Shown here: piece by piece, positions 32,589 through 41,081 of the stretch
Position numbering within the stretch: position 1 is the stretch's first letter
Layout of the letters: every line of letters starts with the position of its first letter
From: Candidatus Calditenuaceae archaeon
GTDB lineage: Archaea; Thermoproteota; Nitrososphaeria_A; Caldarchaeales; Calditenuaceae
DNA: 64,000 nt
Direction: 5' to 3'
Assembly: GCA_025058175.1 (NCBI GenBank)
Contig: JANXED010000001.1
Location: 124,001 to 188,000 of the forward strand
Made by a program: the position numbers and the translations under genes
Notes under the pieces: generated by a model
Told to the model about the DNA's origin: nothing
The model's database searches: none
The model's input: only the letters and a program-made list of their open reading frames with translations

Positions 32589-34535
32589 ATGACTGCGAGT
32601 CCGGAGGACCCGATCAAGGCCTTCAAGGAGCTCTGGGAGGAGGAGAGGAAGGACCCTCAAGGCTTCTGGGAGAGGAGGGCTGAGGAGGCGTGGGAGCGGG
32701 GCGACGTCGTCTGGTTCAGGAGGTGGGAGAGGACCTTCGAGTGGATCTATCCGAGGTTCTCGTGGTTCGTCGGGGGCAAGACCAACGTCGCCTACAACTG
32801 CCTCGACGTCAAGCTGCAGAGGTACGGTGGCAAGCCTGCCTACATTTACCACTCGCCGGAGCTCGGCCTCCATTACTCCATAACTTACGACGAGCTCGCC
32901 TCGACGGTCAGGCGTTACGCGGCAGCCCTTAGGGGAGCAGGAGTGGAGCGAGGGGACAGGGTCCTGGTTTACATGCCGAACTCGGTCGAGGCCGCCGCGA
33001 TGATGCTGGCCTGTGCCAGGATCGGCGCGATCTCCTGTACCGTCTTCTCAGGGTTTTCTTCGGAGGCGGTGGCGGACAGGATCGAGCTGACGACCCCGAA
33101 GCTCGTCTTGACCCAGGACTTCCTCGTCAGGAGGGGCAAGGACGTTCCCCTGAAGCAGAAGCTCGACAAGGCCCTCGAGCGGTTCCCGGGCATGAAGGTC
33201 ACGAAGGTCGTGAAGAGTGTCAGGCCCTCCGAGGAGGTTGAGATGAAGGAGAACGACCTCACGCTTGAGGAGTTCCTGAGGCTCGGCGAGGGCGAGAGCC
33301 ACGAGATGATCGAGACCGACGCCAGCGACCCGATCTTCGTCATGCCCACGTCCGGGACGACCGCTAAGCCCAAGCCGGTTGTGCACGTCCACGGAGGATA
33401 TCAGATCTGGAACTACTGGACGGCGAAGTGGGTGTACGGGCTGGGGCCCGACGACGTCGTCTTCAACACCTCCGACATCGGGTGGATCGTCGGCCAGAGC
33501 TACATCGTCTTCGGCCCGCTCCTCGCGGGGGCTACGGCGGTCATTTACGACGGCACGCCGGACCACCCACACGCCGGGGTCTGGTGGGAGGCGATCTCTA
33601 AGTATAGGGCCACGCTCTTCTGGACCTCTCCTACCGGGCTGAGGATGCTGAGGAGGTTCGGGACCGAGCTTGCGAGGGAATACGACCTCAGCTCCGTCAA
33701 GAGGGTCGCGGTTGCAGGTGAGGTCCTCAACCCCGAGGTCTGGAGGTGGCTCCAGGTCGACGTCTTTGAGAACAGGATACCGGTGATAGACCACATGTGG
33801 CAGACCGAGACGACCGGCGCGCTCTTCGGCTACCCCTACGGCATCGGGGGGAACAGCGTGATGAGGTACATCAAGCCGGGGTCCGCGGGCCTGCCCCTGC
33901 CAGGCGTCGACCCAGTCATCTACGACGAATCGGGAAGGGAGGAGCTACCGAGGGGTCAGAAGGGAGTCCTCTACCTCAGGAGGCCCTTCCCCGGGCTGAC
34001 GCCAACCCTCTGGGACAGCTTCGAGAGGTACGTCTCCTCTTACTGGGAGGTTAGGGTGAAGGGACTCTACTGCACCGGAGACGCAGCCATGATCGACGAG
34101 GACGGATACGTCTGGTTCAGCGGGAGGGCCGACGAGATAATCAAGATCTCCGGTCACAGGATAGGGACGATCGAGGTCGAGAGCAGCCTGATCACGCACC
34201 CCGCGGTCGCTGAGGCAGGAGTCTGCGGTGTGCCCGACGAGCTCAGGGGCGAGGTGGTCGCTGCGTTCGTGGTGCTCAAGCCAGGTTACTCCCCGAGCGA
34301 GGAGCTGAAGAGGGAGCTGATCCAGCACGTCAGGGATACGCTCGGGCCGATCGTGGTCATCAGGGACCTGAGGTTCGTCAACATGCTCCCGAAGACCAGG
34401 AGCGGGAAGATCATGAGGAGGGTGATGAGGAGGCTCTGGCTCGGCCAGGAACTCGGGGACCTCTCAACCCTCGAGGAGGAGGCGTCCGTAGAGGAGATAA
34501 GGGAAGCGGTCGCCAAGATGAAGGAGGTCGGATAA
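32589..34535 (+). CDS. AMP-forming acyl-CoA synthetase (acetyl-CoA synthetase family, copy 1)
   Basis: A 648-aa ligase that makes acyl-AMP and then acyl-CoA from a short carboxylic acid. Motifs are MPTSGTTAKPKPVVHVHG (the ATP loop; Ala-Lys replaces the usual Gly-Lys), MWQTETTGALFG, TGDAA, RADEIIKISGHRIGTIEVES and the C-terminal catalytic Lys in PKTRSGKIMRR. The Trp before QTE, which restricts acetyl-CoA synthetases to short acids, is kept, but the following GG is TG. It could act on acetate, propionate or 3-hydroxypropionate. It is leaderless from ATG 32589 and shares a promoter element with the symporter operon. The next gene is a convergent ion carrier. Confidence 0.88.
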   Translation: MTASPEDPIKAFKELWEEERKDPQGFWERRAEEAWERGDVVWFRRWERTFEWIYPRFSWFVGGKTNVAYNCLDVKLQRYGGKPAYIYHSPELGLHYSITYDELASTVRRYAAALRGAGVERGDRVLVYMPNSVEAAAMMLACARIGAISCTVFSGFSSEAVADRIELTTPKLVLTQDFLVRRGKDVPLKQKLDKALERFPGMKVTKVVKSVRPSEEVEMKENDLTLEEFLRLGEGESHEMIETDASDPIFVMPTSGTTAKPKPVVHVHGGYQIWNYWTAKWVYGLGPDDVVFNTSDIGWIVGQSYIVFGPLLAGATAVIYDGTPDHPHAGVWWEAISKYRATLFWTSPTGLRMLRRFGTELAREYDLSSVKRVAVAGEVLNPEVWRWLQVDVFENRIPVIDHMWQTETTGALFGYPYGIGGNSVMRYIKPGSAGLPLPGVDPVIYDESGREELPRGQKGVLYLRRPFPGLTPTLWDSFERYVSSYWEVRVKGLYCTGDAAMIDEDGYVWFSGRADEIIKISGHRIGTIEVESSLITHPAVAEAGVCGVPDELRGEVVAAFVVLKPGYSPSEELKRELIQHVRDTLGPIVVIRDLRFVNMLPKTRSGKIMRRVMRRLWLGQELGDLSTLEEEASVEEIREAVAKMKEVG

Positions 34536-34559
34536 GAATGGAGCAAGAGGAACGAGCCG

Positions 34560-35957
34560 TCACACGATCAGGAGCCAGGCGATCGCGACCGCGGTCGGTA
34601 CCAACGCTCCCACCAAACCCGGCTTTATCCAGCCCGTGAACGTGACGTGGCCCAACCTCTGCCTCTCGACCATGCCTATAGCGACGATGTTCGCGGTGCT
34701 CCCGATCATGGTTAAGTTTCCGACGTAGGTCCCGGCGAACAGCATCGCCCACCACACCTTCTCTGAGACCGCCCCGGACGCGAGCATCTCCTGGACGACT
34801 GGAATCCAGAACGCTACCGCGAGCACGTTGTCCATGAAAGCGGTCATGAACCCCACTATCGAGTAGAGGACCGAGATCACTGCGAACTCCCCCATCCTGC
34901 CGAAGGCCGAAGTTAAGGCGTCCGAGATGAAACCCGTCACGCCCGTGTACCTCAACGTGCCCACCGAGGCGAAAAAGAGCATGAAGAACGTCAGAGTCCA
35001 CCAGTCGACCCGCTTCTCGACCAAGTCCCTCGCCCTCTCCCTCTCGAGGAGTAGGACCGTCCCAGCGCCAGCCATAGCGACGCCGATCAGCATCGTGTTC
35101 TTCTTCAGCCTCAACATCTCTTCAATCGGTGTGTGGAGCACGAGCCCGCCTATCACGCCCAAGAAGACGATCAGGGCGGTCCTGTCGAGCCTGTTGTTGG
35201 ACTTGGGGTTGCCAGCGTGGGCCAGTTGGACCCTCGCCTCCCTCGCGGCCCTTAGCCTAACGTCGAGCTCGCCGAGGAACCCCCTGTAGTAGAGGAAGCA
35301 GGCGGCATAGGTGATCAGCGTAGCGATTATCGCGGGTGGCGTAGCCCACCTGAGGAAGTCCAGGAAGCCGTAACCGGAACTAAGGGCTATCATTACCCCG
35401 ATCGGGTTCCCGACGACCGTGGCGCTGCTGCCGATGTTGGTGGCGAAGACCGTCATCAGCATCAGCGGTATCAGGGGGACTTGGAACCTGCTCGCTAGAG
35501 TGATCACGGACGTCATCATGAAGAGTATTGAGGTCACCTCGTCCACGAGGGCCGCTGAGAGGGCGGACATCAGCATGAGGATGAGTATCAGCCTCGAGGC
35601 GCTCCCGCCTCCGACCCCCAGGACCCTGTCGACCACTACCTCGAAGAACCTCCTCTCTTCAAGGAACCCGATCACGGTCATCATGCAGAGGAGGAACGCG
35701 ATCACGTCTATCCTAGCGAACTCAATGAACGTCGCGACGTCCATCAGCCCCGCCCCCATCAGGATGAAGATCCCGACCATCGCGAAGGCGAGCCTGAACC
35801 TCCAGAACAGGAGCGTCCCGCCAATAATCCCCGTGAAGACGGCCATCGCTATCGCCTGCGGTGCCCCAAGCCCCGCGAGGAGCGTCAGTCCCCCGAAGGT
35901 CAGAGGTATGACGGGGTAAGCGAGTCCCTTCAGGCCCTCGTGACTGATCGGCCTCAT
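34560..35957 (-). CDS. SLC13/ArsB/NhaD-type ion transporter
   Basis: A 465-aa carrier of the ion-transporter superfamily, with two inverted halves of about five helices each and re-entrant loops. The landmarks are SALSAALVDEVTSILFMM with TNIGSSATVVGNPIGVM in the first half, and AFMDNVLAVAFWIPV with NLTMIGSTANIVAIGM in the second, the repeated Asn/Gly-Ser hairpins typical of the family. The substrate may be a dicarboxylate, Na+/H+ or arsenite. No arsenic genes are near. The position next to two acyl-CoA synthetases makes an organic anion plausible. It starts at ATG 35957. Confidence 0.78.
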   Translation of the reverse strand: MRPISHEGLKGLAYPVIPLTFGGLTLLAGLGAPQAIAMAVFTGIIGGTLLFWRFRLAFAMVGIFILMGAGLMDVATFIEFARIDVIAFLLCMMTVIGFLEERRFFEVVVDRVLGVGGGSASRLILILMLMSALSAALVDEVTSILFMMTSVITLASRFQVPLIPLMLMTVFATNIGSSATVVGNPIGVMIALSSGYGFLDFLRWATPPAIIATLITYAACFLYYRGFLGELDVRLRAAREARVQLAHAGNPKSNNRLDRTALIVFLGVIGGLVLHTPIEEMLRLKKNTMLIGVAMAGAGTVLLLERERARDLVEKRVDWWTLTFFMLFFASVGTLRYTGVTGFISDALTSAFGRMGEFAVISVLYSIVGFMTAFMDNVLAVAFWIPVVQEMLASGAVSEKVWWAMLFAGTYVGNLTMIGSTANIVAIGMVERQRLGHVTFTGWIKPGLVGALVPTAVAIAWLLIV

Positions 35958-36511
35958 GGCTCGAGCGCTCCTTCCCGACCTGTCCTCGTGTCATCGGCCT
36001 TCTCGCGGAGGAACCCGAACCCAGTGTACGTGAGACGATAGTCTTGGACCTTCGTTGACCTGTCCTCGTCCATAGCAACCTTCTGTTATCTAATGCTCTA
36101 TAAATTTTTGGTGTCGCAGCATCAAGGTGAAGGTGAAGAGGGGGTGACTTGGCGCGCACCGGTCGGGCTGAGCTCACGGTGGAAAGCCTCGTCGCGGAGA
36201 GAGAGTCGCTCGTCCTAGGACGGAACGGCCCCGTACCGGCACATTCGGGTTCCGCAGCCGTCCGAATCGCTTACCTATTATTGAGGTCCCAGTGTGTTTA
36301 TCGTCATAAAGATGTCAGAATTGGTCCGATCAAATATGTATGCGTTCGGATATCGTCAACACCTACCTTGTGAGATGCGGGAGGTTGAACATTTGGCTAA
36401 TTTCGCGAAAAGTGAGGAAAAGCGAAATCGAGAAGTCAAAGGCTATTTGTTAACTGATGATTTATCCCCACTTTTGAAAATTCATATACTACCATCTTTC
36501 GCATTCGAGGC
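35958..36511. other. 554-bp intergenic region with AT-rich part and operon promoter
   Basis: No gene is supported here. The left part is GC-rich and holds two copies of GACCTGTCCTCGT (35977-35989 and 36057-36069). An A/T stretch (TCTAATGCTCTATAAATTTTTGG, about 36088-36110) is a possible promoter for the leftward carrier. About 36290-36490 is clearly richer in A/T than any other stretch of this size in the window and includes TCGCGAAAAGTGAGG with AAAAGCGAAAT. It ends in the symporter promoter. Confidence 0.5.
36472..36489 (+). promoter_or_regulatory. Promoter of the DUF4212/symporter operon
   Basis: TTTTGAAAAT (36472-36481) then TCATATAC, with the decamer ending 31 nt before GTG 36512, the same arrangement as at 32549. 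The TATA distance of about 26 nt predicts a leaderless mRNA. Confidence 0.6.
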
Positions 36512-36787
36512 GTGACGAGGGAAGATCCATACAAATGGTACTGGAAGCGGCTTGCGCGAGCGACGCTGGTCTGGTTCGTGATCTGGTTGTTCATCGCGGT
36601 GTTGATAGAGATTCCGAACCCGTACGTCTTCAGAGGGGTGAGGATTGGGTCGCTGCCACCGCTCCACTGGTACGTGCCGGCGTTCATCGTGATCGTCGCG
36701 GGCATCCTGGCGATCTTCGCCTACGCGGCCTACATGGATAAGGTCGACAGGGAGTTCATGAGAATTGCCAAGGAGGGTGAGAGGTAA
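36512..36787 (+). CDS. DUF4212 small subunit of a sodium/solute symporter
   Basis: A 91-aa membrane protein of the DUF4212 family, the small partner of VC_2705-type sodium:solute symporters. The N-terminal segment DPYKWYWKRLARATLVWFVIW leads into the first helix. A short loop PPLHWYVPAF precedes a second helix (about residues 52-72), and AYAAYMDKVDREF follows. These features and the length are characteristic. Start GTG 36512 is 26 nt after the TATA-like box. Its TAA overlaps the symporter ATG (TAATG), so translation is coupled and the two proteins probably form a complex. Confidence 0.9.
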   Translation: MTREDPYKWYWKRLARATLVWFVIWLFIAVLIEIPNPYVFRGVRIGSLPPLHWYVPAFIVIVAGILAIFAYAAYMDKVDREFMRIAKEGER

Positions 36788-38556
36788 TGGGTCTGGTCTC
36801 GGACATAATGTCGGACCCGAAGAGGGCGACCGGGACTGCGTTAGTGGTCTACGCGGCGGCGATCGCGTTCTCGGCGTTGGCGCTGGGGACATACATCGCG
36901 TCTCTGGTGATCGTGATAGGATCGCTCTTCGTGTACTTCGTCCTAGCGCTCAGCCTCAGGAGGGCGACGGTCGAGGCCTTCTACGTCGCCGAGAGGAAGA
37001 TTCCGCCGGTGATCAACGGTGCCGCGACCGCGGCGGACTGGATGTCGGCCGCCTCCTACCTATCGATGGCCGGGACGATCGCGCTCTTAGGATTCGACGC
37101 CCTGATCTACATCATCGGCTGGACGCTAGGTTACACGCTGATGTCGTTCACCGTCGCGCCCTTCATCAGGCGGTCGGACACGTACACCGTGCCGGAGTTC
37201 ATCGAGACCAGGGCCGGGCACTGGGGTCCTGCTAGGATCGTGGCAGTCATCATGCTATTCATAATGAACCTGACGTACCTCTCAGCACAGCTCTTAGGAG
37301 TCGGCGTCGTCTTCGGGAGGTTCCTGGGGATACCTGCCACCATCGGTGTCTTCGTGGGCGTCCTTGGAACGGTGCTCTATTCGTGGACGAGCGGGTGGAG
37401 GAGCATCACGTGGGTCCAGTTCCTGCAGTACATCTTCCTGATCTCGATGTATTGGACGCCGGTGCTGATCGCCTCCTATTACCTCGGGCTCTTCAGGCCG
37501 TTGCCGCACTTCGCCTACGGCGACCTGGTGTCGTCTCTCGAGGCAAAGGAGGTCGCCTACGGTCTCAGGACCTGGACCGAGCCCTTCGCGCGGCCTTTAG
37601 CCGCTGGGACCGGACAGCTGAACTGGATCATGTCCGCCGTCCTCCTGATGCTAGGGACGATGGGGTTGCCCCATATCCTGATACGATACTACACTGTGCC
37701 GAGCATGAGGGACGCGAGGTACAGCGTCGGTTGGAGCCTTGTTTTCATCGGGCTGCTCTACGTGACCGCCTCGATATACGCCGCGATCGCCAGGTACTCC
37801 TTCACCCAGCTCTGGGGGATGCCGGTCAAGGACGCGATGGAGGTGGACTGGGTCAAGAAGTGGCTCCCGACGGGGCTTATCACGATCAGGGACGCCAACA
37901 ACGACGGCATACTTCAGCCTGCTGAACTGACCTTCCACGGCGACATCGTAGTCGTCGGTATGCCTGACATGTTCGGTATGATCTGGATCATCTCACCCTT
38001 CGTCGCGATGGGAGGGCTCGCAGCCGCGATTAGCACCGCCGACGGCCTGCTACTGGCGATGTCGACGGGCGTCACGAGGGACATCTACAAGCGTTTCATC
38101 AACCCCCAGGTCTCAGAGAGGAGCGAGGTTTGGCTGGCGAGGGTGATACTCTGGATTATCGGCGTGATCGCTGCGATCCTCGCTGCGCAAGCGGTTGCAG
38201 ACCCGAGGTTCGCGATCTACGTAGCTCTGCTCGTCGCGTGGGCGTTCGTCTTCGCGGCCTCTTCGCTGACGCCGATCATCATGCTAGGCATATTCTGGAA
38301 GAGGCTGAACAGGTACGGAATAGTCGCTGGGATGATCGCGGGCATGCTGACGGCCTTCCCGTACGTCCTGCTAGTCGGAATCTTCAACTATCCGCCGATA
38401 GAGATCGCCGGCCAGAAGATCGGGACCATCGCTTGGGGCATAATCGGGTTCTTCGCCAACCTGATCACCGCGGTCGTGGTCTCGCTGCTCACGAGGCCAG
38501 AGGGCGAGGAGGTGATGAAATTCGTGGATAAGTGCAGGACGCCCGAGATAAAGTGA
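36787..38556 (+). CDS. SSS-family sodium:solute symporter, VC_2705 type (acetate-like substrate)
   Basis: A 589-aa, about 13-helix LeuT-fold carrier. Family landmarks are EAFYVAERKIPPVINGAATAAD, SAASYLSMAG, YTVPEFIETRAG, TMGLPHILIRYYTVPSM and the sodium-site helix MGGLAAAISTADGLLLAMST. A loop insert of about 60 residues (around 330-390, PVKDAMEVDWVKKWLP) contains a Ca-like DANNDGILQP. Relatives include the acetate permease ActP. A short monocarboxylate is the likely substrate, since two acyl-CoA synthetases flank the operon. It is followed after 4 bp by the CBS/DUF294 protein. Confidence 0.88.
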   Translation: MGLVSDIMSDPKRATGTALVVYAAAIAFSALALGTYIASLVIVIGSLFVYFVLALSLRRATVEAFYVAERKIPPVINGAATAADWMSAASYLSMAGTIALLGFDALIYIIGWTLGYTLMSFTVAPFIRRSDTYTVPEFIETRAGHWGPARIVAVIMLFIMNLTYLSAQLLGVGVVFGRFLGIPATIGVFVGVLGTVLYSWTSGWRSITWVQFLQYIFLISMYWTPVLIASYYLGLFRPLPHFAYGDLVSSLEAKEVAYGLRTWTEPFARPLAAGTGQLNWIMSAVLLMLGTMGLPHILIRYYTVPSMRDARYSVGWSLVFIGLLYVTASIYAAIARYSFTQLWGMPVKDAMEVDWVKKWLPTGLITIRDANNDGILQPAELTFHGDIVVVGMPDMFGMIWIISPFVAMGGLAAAISTADGLLLAMSTGVTRDIYKRFINPQVSERSEVWLARVILWIIGVIAAILAAQAVADPRFAIYVALLVAWAFVFAASSLTPIIMLGIFWKRLNRYGIVAGMIAGMLTAFPYVLLVGIFNYPPIEIAGQKIGTIAWGIIGFFANLITAVVVSLLTRPEGEEVMKFVDKCRTPEIK

Positions 38557-38560
38557 CAAG

Positions 38561-40159
38561 ATGAGCGGCAAGACTAACAGCGACCTCCGGGATCTTATTA
38601 GACAGTTCGACAGTTTTTTGAAGCATTTCAGGGACTCTGTCTCGATAATCTATTTACCCCCGAAGACTGAGGTCAAGCTGTCCGGAAAGGTTTACGTCTA
38701 CAAAGGCGTCATAAGATACAACGAGAATTTTTACGAGAGCGGCGAGAGCCTCATGGTGAGGGGCGGAGTAGTGGCAGAAGAGGAGTCGATCCTCTTGGTC
38801 GACGAGCAAAACGCGGTCCTTCCGGCCTCCTACAGGACTGAAAGCCCCATCTTCGAGGTGATAAGGGGAGAGCCTGTAACGGTCCCTGAGGGCACGACGA
38901 TCAGGGAGGCGGCGAGGGTCATGACCGAGAGGTCGGTCTCTTCGGTAGTTATCGTCAGCGAGGACGGGTACCCGCTCGCGATCTTCACGGACACCGACCT
39001 CAGGAGGGCGGTCGCGAGCGGAGTCGACCTGAACCTGCCGGTGACGTACGTCTCGAGCAGGGAGCTCTTAACCGTAGAGGAGACCACGTCGAGCCTCGAG
39101 GCCCTGATCAGGATGACAATGTCCAACGTCAAGCACCTGATCGTCGTGGACCCGAAGGGAAGACTGAGGGGTGTGGTCACGATGAGGGACATAGCCTACC
39201 GGATGGTTCCGATCCCCCTTCACACCATAAGGGACCTGAGGAGGGTCAAGTCTGCCGACGAGCTCAAGCGTCACCTGAGGGAGGTCGGCGAGTGGGCGAA
39301 GCGGGCCTCGCAGCTCATATTGAACCCCGAGGCCCCTCACCCGCTCCACCTCACGAGGGCAATCAGCTACATCAACGACGAGGTGATGAGGATCGTGATA
39401 GGTGAGGTCGAAAGGGAGCTCGGACACCCACCCCATCCCTTCTGCGTGGCGGTCACGGGGTCTCAAGGCGTGTACGAGCAGTTCGTGGTCACGGACATGG
39501 ACAACTTCATCGTCGCGGCCTACGACGACAGTTACTTCAAGGAGCTAGGGTCTAAGGTGATTGAGAGGCTGCTGGAGCTCGGGTTCCCTGCGTGCAAGGA
39601 CGGCAACACGATGGACAGCCTCCAGTTCTCCGTCCGCAGGCTCGGCGAAGCGATAGAGAGGTCGGGAGAGAGGGACGTCATACTGATGAACCTGATCTAC
39701 GACGGGAGGGCGATCTACGGGCACCGGGAGCTTCTAGATAGAGCGAAGGAAGTGGTACACAGGATCGCGTCGGAGAACCGGGCCAGAGTCCTCTCGAACT
39801 CGCTCCGCTTCAAGCCGCCGCTCACGACCCTCGACCGGGTCAAGAGGACGTTCAAGCCGAAGGAGGAGGCGCTCGCGTCCCTCTCCATGCCCGTCAGGGC
39901 GGTATCGATGGTCCTGGGGGTTCAGGGCGAGACGATACCCGAGAGGATAACGGCGCTCGCCGACAGGTGGGTGATAAGCAGGGAGCTGGAGGTGAGGCTG
40001 AGGGAGGCCTACGATGTCCTCCTAAGGATCAGCGTCTGGGCCAAGTCCCAGGGCAAAGGGGAGCTCCACGCCGACGAGGTCCCGCTCAAGGACGAGCTCA
40101 AGGCGGCCTTGAGGGCCGTGAAGACGTTCCACGATAAGCTCGAGAGGGAGCCGGTGTGA
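38561..40159 (+). CDS. CBS-pair protein with DUF294 nucleotidyltransferase-like domain
   Basis: A 532-aa cytoplasmic protein. Residues 1-95 resemble a degenerate cyclic-nucleotide-binding barrel, 105-225 hold two CBS motifs that usually bind adenylates, and 240-390 the DUF294 nucleotidyltransferase-like domain (GSQG 300-303, E306, D312, D314). The rest is the DUF294 C-terminal helical part. The canonical GS-x-G-R-x-EQ reads GSQGVYEQ here, so the Arg is lost while the acidic residues remain. In bacteria such proteins are encoded with SSS symporters and acetyl-CoA synthetase and are thought to sense energy state and regulate by nucleotidyl transfer. That role here is inferred from the context. 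Its stop overlaps the exonuclease start. Confidence 0.85.
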   Translation: MSGKTNSDLRDLIRQFDSFLKHFRDSVSIIYLPPKTEVKLSGKVYVYKGVIRYNENFYESGESLMVRGGVVAEEESILLVDEQNAVLPASYRTESPIFEVIRGEPVTVPEGTTIREAARVMTERSVSSVVIVSEDGYPLAIFTDTDLRRAVASGVDLNLPVTYVSSRELLTVEETTSSLEALIRMTMSNVKHLIVVDPKGRLRGVVTMRDIAYRMVPIPLHTIRDLRRVKSADELKRHLREVGEWAKRASQLILNPEAPHPLHLTRAISYINDEVMRIVIGEVERELGHPPHPFCVAVTGSQGVYEQFVVTDMDNFIVAAYDDSYFKELGSKVIERLLELGFPACKDGNTMDSLQFSVRRLGEAIERSGERDVILMNLIYDGRAIYGHRELLDRAKEVVHRIASENRARVLSNSLRFKPPLTTLDRVKRTFKPKEEALASLSMPVRAVSMVLGVQGETIPERITALADRWVISRELEVRLREAYDVLLRISVWAKSQGKGELHADEVPLKDELKAALRAVKTFHDKLEREPV

Positions 40160-40689
40160 GCCTATTAGCCTTCGACGCCGAGTACACCAGCCCGAACCCG
40201 AAGGACGCGAAATTGGTGGCGTTCGCTACCGTACCCATAGAGGACGACGTGATAAGGGTCTCGAGGTCGAAGTACGTCGTGGTCTCTCGAGGTCTCGTTG
40301 GGGAGAGCGCTAAGATTCATGGGATAACCGGTCAGGACGGCGTCGACGAGCTAGAGGCGATCGAGGTCCTCTACGAGGAGGTCAACGGGCAGACGCTCGT
40401 GGTCTTCGGGAGGATAGACGTCAACTTCCTCAAGAGGACCTTCGGGAAGAAGCTCAGGGCCAACTATGTCGACGTCGCGTACGGTTACCTGAGGTGGAGG
40501 GCTTCCCGGGAGAACCTCGAGTACGTCCTGATGAGGGAGGGGATGAACCTCACGGAGATCTGCAAGCAGTTCGGCCTCTGCGTGGGAGACTTCATCTTCC
40601 ACAACTCGCTGGTGGACGCGATCCACACGGCCCTCCTGTATCTGAAACTGCGCTCAGTGGGCGTGAGCTTCAGGTTGGAGAGGGTCTAG
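40156..40689 (+). CDS. DEDD-type 3'-5' exonuclease (DnaQ-like) of the acetate module
   Basis: A 177-aa RNase T/DnaQ-fold protein. The catalytic acidic residues are visible: AFDAEYTS (Asp-x-Glu), FGRIDVNFLKR (second Asp, normally NxxFD), and the final His-x4-Asp in HNSLVDAIHTA. Start GTG 40156 overlaps the DUF294 stop as GTGTGA. Bacterial acetate-transport operons carry the same exonuclease gene after DUF294, so this is a retained module rather than a replication gene. Its substrate is unknown and might be a nucleotide signal or short RNA. The 3' end overlaps the convergent small gene by 20 bp. Confidence 0.85.
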   Translation: MSLLAFDAEYTSPNPKDAKLVAFATVPIEDDVIRVSRSKYVVVSRGLVGESAKIHGITGQDGVDELEAIEVLYEEVNGQTLVVFGRIDVNFLKRTFGKKLRANYVDVAYGYLRWRASRENLEYVLMREGMNLTEICKQFGLCVGDFIFHNSLVDAIHTALLYLKLRSVGVSFRLERV

Positions 40690-40978
40690 GGGGCCACCTG
40701 AGCCTTGCGCTCGGCTTGAAGAGGGCCAGCGTCACCATCTTGAGCTTCTTGCCCGAATAGTCCAGGGTAATTGAGATCTTCTTCTGGCCGTCCTCATCGT
40801 AACAGAAGACCCTTCTCCTTCCGAACAGCATCCTCCTTTCATCGAAGCACCTGAGCTCCGGGACTACTATGCCCTTCGGCACCCTCACGAAGAGGTAGTA
40901 AGCGTTCTCGTCTTCGTGCCAGCGGTACGTGCCCGTCGTCCCGAACGCCCTCTCGAAGTACCTCACTAAGAACTCCAT
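40670..40978 (-). CDS. Unrecognised small protein
   Basis: A 102-aa protein from ATG 40978. An upstream TTG (41008) would add ten residues. It has no known motif. The central part alternates hydrophobic and polar residues (AYYLFVRVPKGIVVPELR, ISITLDYSGKKLKMVTL), suggesting a small beta sheet. It is divergent from the acetyl-CoA synthetase at 41082 and could be linked to its control, but nothing in the sequence shows this. Confidence 0.55.
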   Translation of the reverse strand: MEFLVRYFERAFGTTGTYRWHEDENAYYLFVRVPKGIVVPELRCFDERRMLFGRRRVFCYDEDGQKKISITLDYSGKKLKMVTLALFKPSARLRWPPRPSPT

Positions 40979-41081
40979 GGCGTCCCTCGCAGGGTGCGAA
41001 GAGTTCAACGAACTCCTCTGAGGTCAGGTGTCATATGCGTGTGTATTAAACCTTATTACTGACATACATCGTTCTTAGACC

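Noticed and set aside
35977-36069. Pair of GACCTGTCCTCGT direct repeats as an attachment site
   Set aside because: Only 13 bp, no integrase or tRNA end nearby; chance or local duplication is as likely.
36149-36515. Two short overlapping plus-strand frames (74 and 73 codons) in the AT-rich intergenic region
   Set aside because: No conserved features, and the second overlaps the symporter promoter and start.
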